Source: Streptomyces sp. sk2.1 (lineage in GTDB: Bacteria; Actinomycetota; Actinomycetes; Streptomycetales; Streptomycetaceae). Taken from it: a DNA stretch of 64,000 nt. Made by a program: the position numbers and the translations under genes. Each line of letters starts with the position of its first letter. The stretch's first letter is position 1. Below the pieces are notes generated by a model. It made no database searches. It was not told the origin of the DNA and saw only the letters and a program-made list of their open reading frames with translations. Where the stretch lies: positions 39,891 to 103,890 of the forward strand of contig NZ_RDBO01000015.1 of assembly GCF_008120935.1 (NCBI RefSeq), written 5' to 3'. This document shows, in pieces, positions 62,920 to 64,000 of this stretch.

Positions 62920-63636
62920 ATGGCCAAACAGCGCGTCACCGTCTGCGTCCCGCCCTGCGCCCCCGAGGACCTCCACCGGTTCATCGGACGGGCCATGGCC
63001 CCGTTCGACTACAACCGCACGGATCACCCCGACCCGGACTGGGTGGGGGAGTGGGACTACTGGTTCGTGTCCGGTGCCGGGTGCCTCTTCGCCGTACTCC
63101 CCGGGCATGAGCAGGACCCGAGGCTCGTCCGCCGCGACGAGTGGACGGAGCCGCCGGTCGATCCGCCGCCCTCCAGGTGCCATGGCGGGCCGCGAGGTCT
63201 GCTCGACCTCGCGGTGGACCGCGACGAGGCCGCCGCGCGGGCCCGCGTCCTGTGGAAGGAGTACCAGGAGTTCGCGACCTGCTACCCACCGGCCCTGCCG
63301 TACGGGTTCTTCGCAACCAGGGCCCACACCGACCCGGTGACCTATCCGCGCGAGCGGGTCGTCGAGGAGTTCACCGATCAGCCGCTCATCCGAGCCCTCG
63401 TCGAGAACCCGGCCCTCGGGGACCAGTTCGCCAACGACCCGGTCGCTTATTTCGGCGAGGACCTTGAGACGTTCGTTGCCGAGCGGGTGGCCGAGGTGCT
63501 GCCCACGCCCACGCTGCTCACCCTGGACGGACGCTGGATCGAGAGCGGCGGCCCCGAGTACCTCCGGATGTTCAATGAGTACCTGGAGTCCCTGCCGGCC
63601 GACACCATGGTCGTCCGGTTGCTCTACCACTCCTGA
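62920..63636 (+). CDS. Hypothetical protein, 238 aa
   Basis: ATG 62920 starts AKQRVTVCVPPCAPEDLHRF, then IGRAMAPFDYNRTDHPDPDW and EWDYWFVSGAGCLFAVLPGH. The C-terminal half has VVEEFTDQPLIRALVENPAL, YFGEDLETFVAERVAEVLP and ENTYLESL-like helices ending in MVVRLLYHS. The pattern is common in Streptomyces proteins annotated only as hypothetical. There is no signal or membrane helix, and I assign no function. It follows the SUMF1 gene on the same strand and ends 134 bases before an IS701-like transposase. Confidence 0.75.
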   Translation: MAKQRVTVCVPPCAPEDLHRFIGRAMAPFDYNRTDHPDPDWVGEWDYWFVSGAGCLFAVLPGHEQDPRLVRRDEWTEPPVDPPPSRCHGGPRGLLDLAVDRDEAAARARVLWKEYQEFATCYPPALPYGFFATRAHTDPVTYPRERVVEEFTDQPLIRALVENPALGDQFANDPVAYFGEDLETFVAERVAEVLPTPTLLTLDGRWIESGGPEYLRMFNEYLESLPADTMVVRLLYHS

Positions 63637-63699
63637 GGCATGCCCGGCCCCTTTCTGTTTCCGGTGGCATCGACCGATGATCCGCGCGCGGGGCAATAC

Positions 63700-63770
63700 A
63701 GCTAGTAGTGCTTGGTCAGGTTCACTCGCCGGTGGCGTGTCCGTTTGATCGGGTGTGTCGTTGACTGGCT
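63700..63770 (+). mobile_element. Left end of IS701-like element
   Basis: The 5' flank of the transposase gene probably includes the terminal inverted repeat, around 63707-63730. The matching right end lies outside the window, so the repeat cannot be confirmed here. Confidence 0.45.
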
Positions 63771-64000
63771 GTGCTGGGTGAGGAGTTGGCTGCGGTCCGG
63801 TGTGATCTGGAGGACTTCGCGGCGGAGATGTTCGAGCCGTTCGCGCGGGCGGATCAACGCCGGTGGGGCGCCGTCTATCTGCGAGGACTGCTGCTGGACG
63901 GGCGGCGCAAGTCGGTGGAGCCGATGGCCGCCCGTCTGGGTGAGGACGGCAACCGGCAGGCCCTGGCCCACTTCATCACCACCAGCCCGTGGGACGCGGC
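63771..64000 (+). CDS. IS701-like transposase, 5' part only
   Basis: GTG 63771 begins LGEELAAVRCDLEDFAAEMF, EPFARADQRRWGAVYLRGLL, LDGRRKSVEPMAARLGEDGN, RQALAHFITTSPWD. This is the typical N-terminus of IS701-family DDE transposases of Streptomyces (the RKSxEPMAxR and QxLxHFxxxSPW motifs). An in-frame TGA at 63762 fixes the start near GTG 63771. The gene is cut by the window edge at about residue 76. The upstream AGTGCTTGGTCAGGTTCACT may contain the element's left end. Confidence 0.9.
   Translation, partial: MLGEELAAVRCDLEDFAAEMFEPFARADQRRWGAVYLRGLLLDGRRKSVEPMAARLGEDGNRQALAHFITTSPWDA

Overview
The window looks like a Streptomyces chromosome segment. It is very GC-rich with strong third-position G/C bias and uses GTG and TTG starts freely. 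It also carries families typical of the genus: a streptogrisin-type protease, many SpoIIE-type phosphatases and regulators, LCP, TatA, TerD, a roadblock protein and DUF6297/DUF6397-like proteins. I see no tRNA, rRNA or CRISPR array. Functions below come from motif recognition by eye; no database search was run.

Left part (1-19.6 kb) is accessory and heavily damaged. It opens with a frameshifted transposase remnant (1-670) and an IS110-family element (1.1-2.6 kb), followed by an intact two-gene ABC transporter (2.7-5.1 kb) and the tail of a ScfR/RamB-like regulator. metE (7802-5484, minus) is intact, with a complete cobalamin riboswitch in its leader and a terminator behind it. Between metE and 17.5 kb lies a gene graveyard: an intrinsic-factor-like (cobalamin-binding type) sequence present as two head-to-head pieces, half of an ECF transporter ATPase, an ECF S component with a poly-C frameshift, a merR/arsenite-efflux pair joined by deletion but keeping its MerR operator, a P450-MFS chimera, a frameshifted SDR and a multiply frameshifted XRE regulator. 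One intact SpoIIE-like phosphatase sits in the middle. A TetR/aldo-keto reductase divergent pair and an integrase tail close the region.

Middle part (19.7-46.7 kb) is orderly. It holds an aldehyde dehydrogenase with its GAF-domain regulator, a Tat-exported amidase, an acetamidase/APC permease operon, a phytase-like secreted esterase, a coupled SWIM/SNF2 helicase pair, a fatty-acid desaturase, a MOSC pseudogene frameshifted by a 5-bp tandem duplication, an MpaB-like oxygenase, a methyltransferase, TerD, TatA, LCP, ArsR, a roadblock protein with a DUF6397-like neighbour, GNAT, a large PAS-GAF-PP2C-ATPase phosphatase and a 3-hydroxyisobutyryl-CoA hydrolase-like protein.

Right part (46.7-64 kb) begins with an L-rhamnose catabolic operon on the minus strand (rhaI, bifunctional aldolase/dehydrogenase, rhamnulokinase, plus a second sugar-isomerase-like gene) behind a LacI-type palindrome. 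Next come a Cys-cluster/pentapeptide-repeat protein, a radical SAM enzyme with unusual CX8CX2C spacing, a GH25 muramidase, a VOC/MarR divergent pair, a streptogrisin-type protease behind a perfect 16-bp LacI-type palindrome, a SMI1/KNR4 protein, a frameshifted Nudix gene, an 8-bp x 6 tandem repeat, a SUMF1-fold protein and a hypothetical protein. The start of an IS701-like transposase is cut by the window edge.
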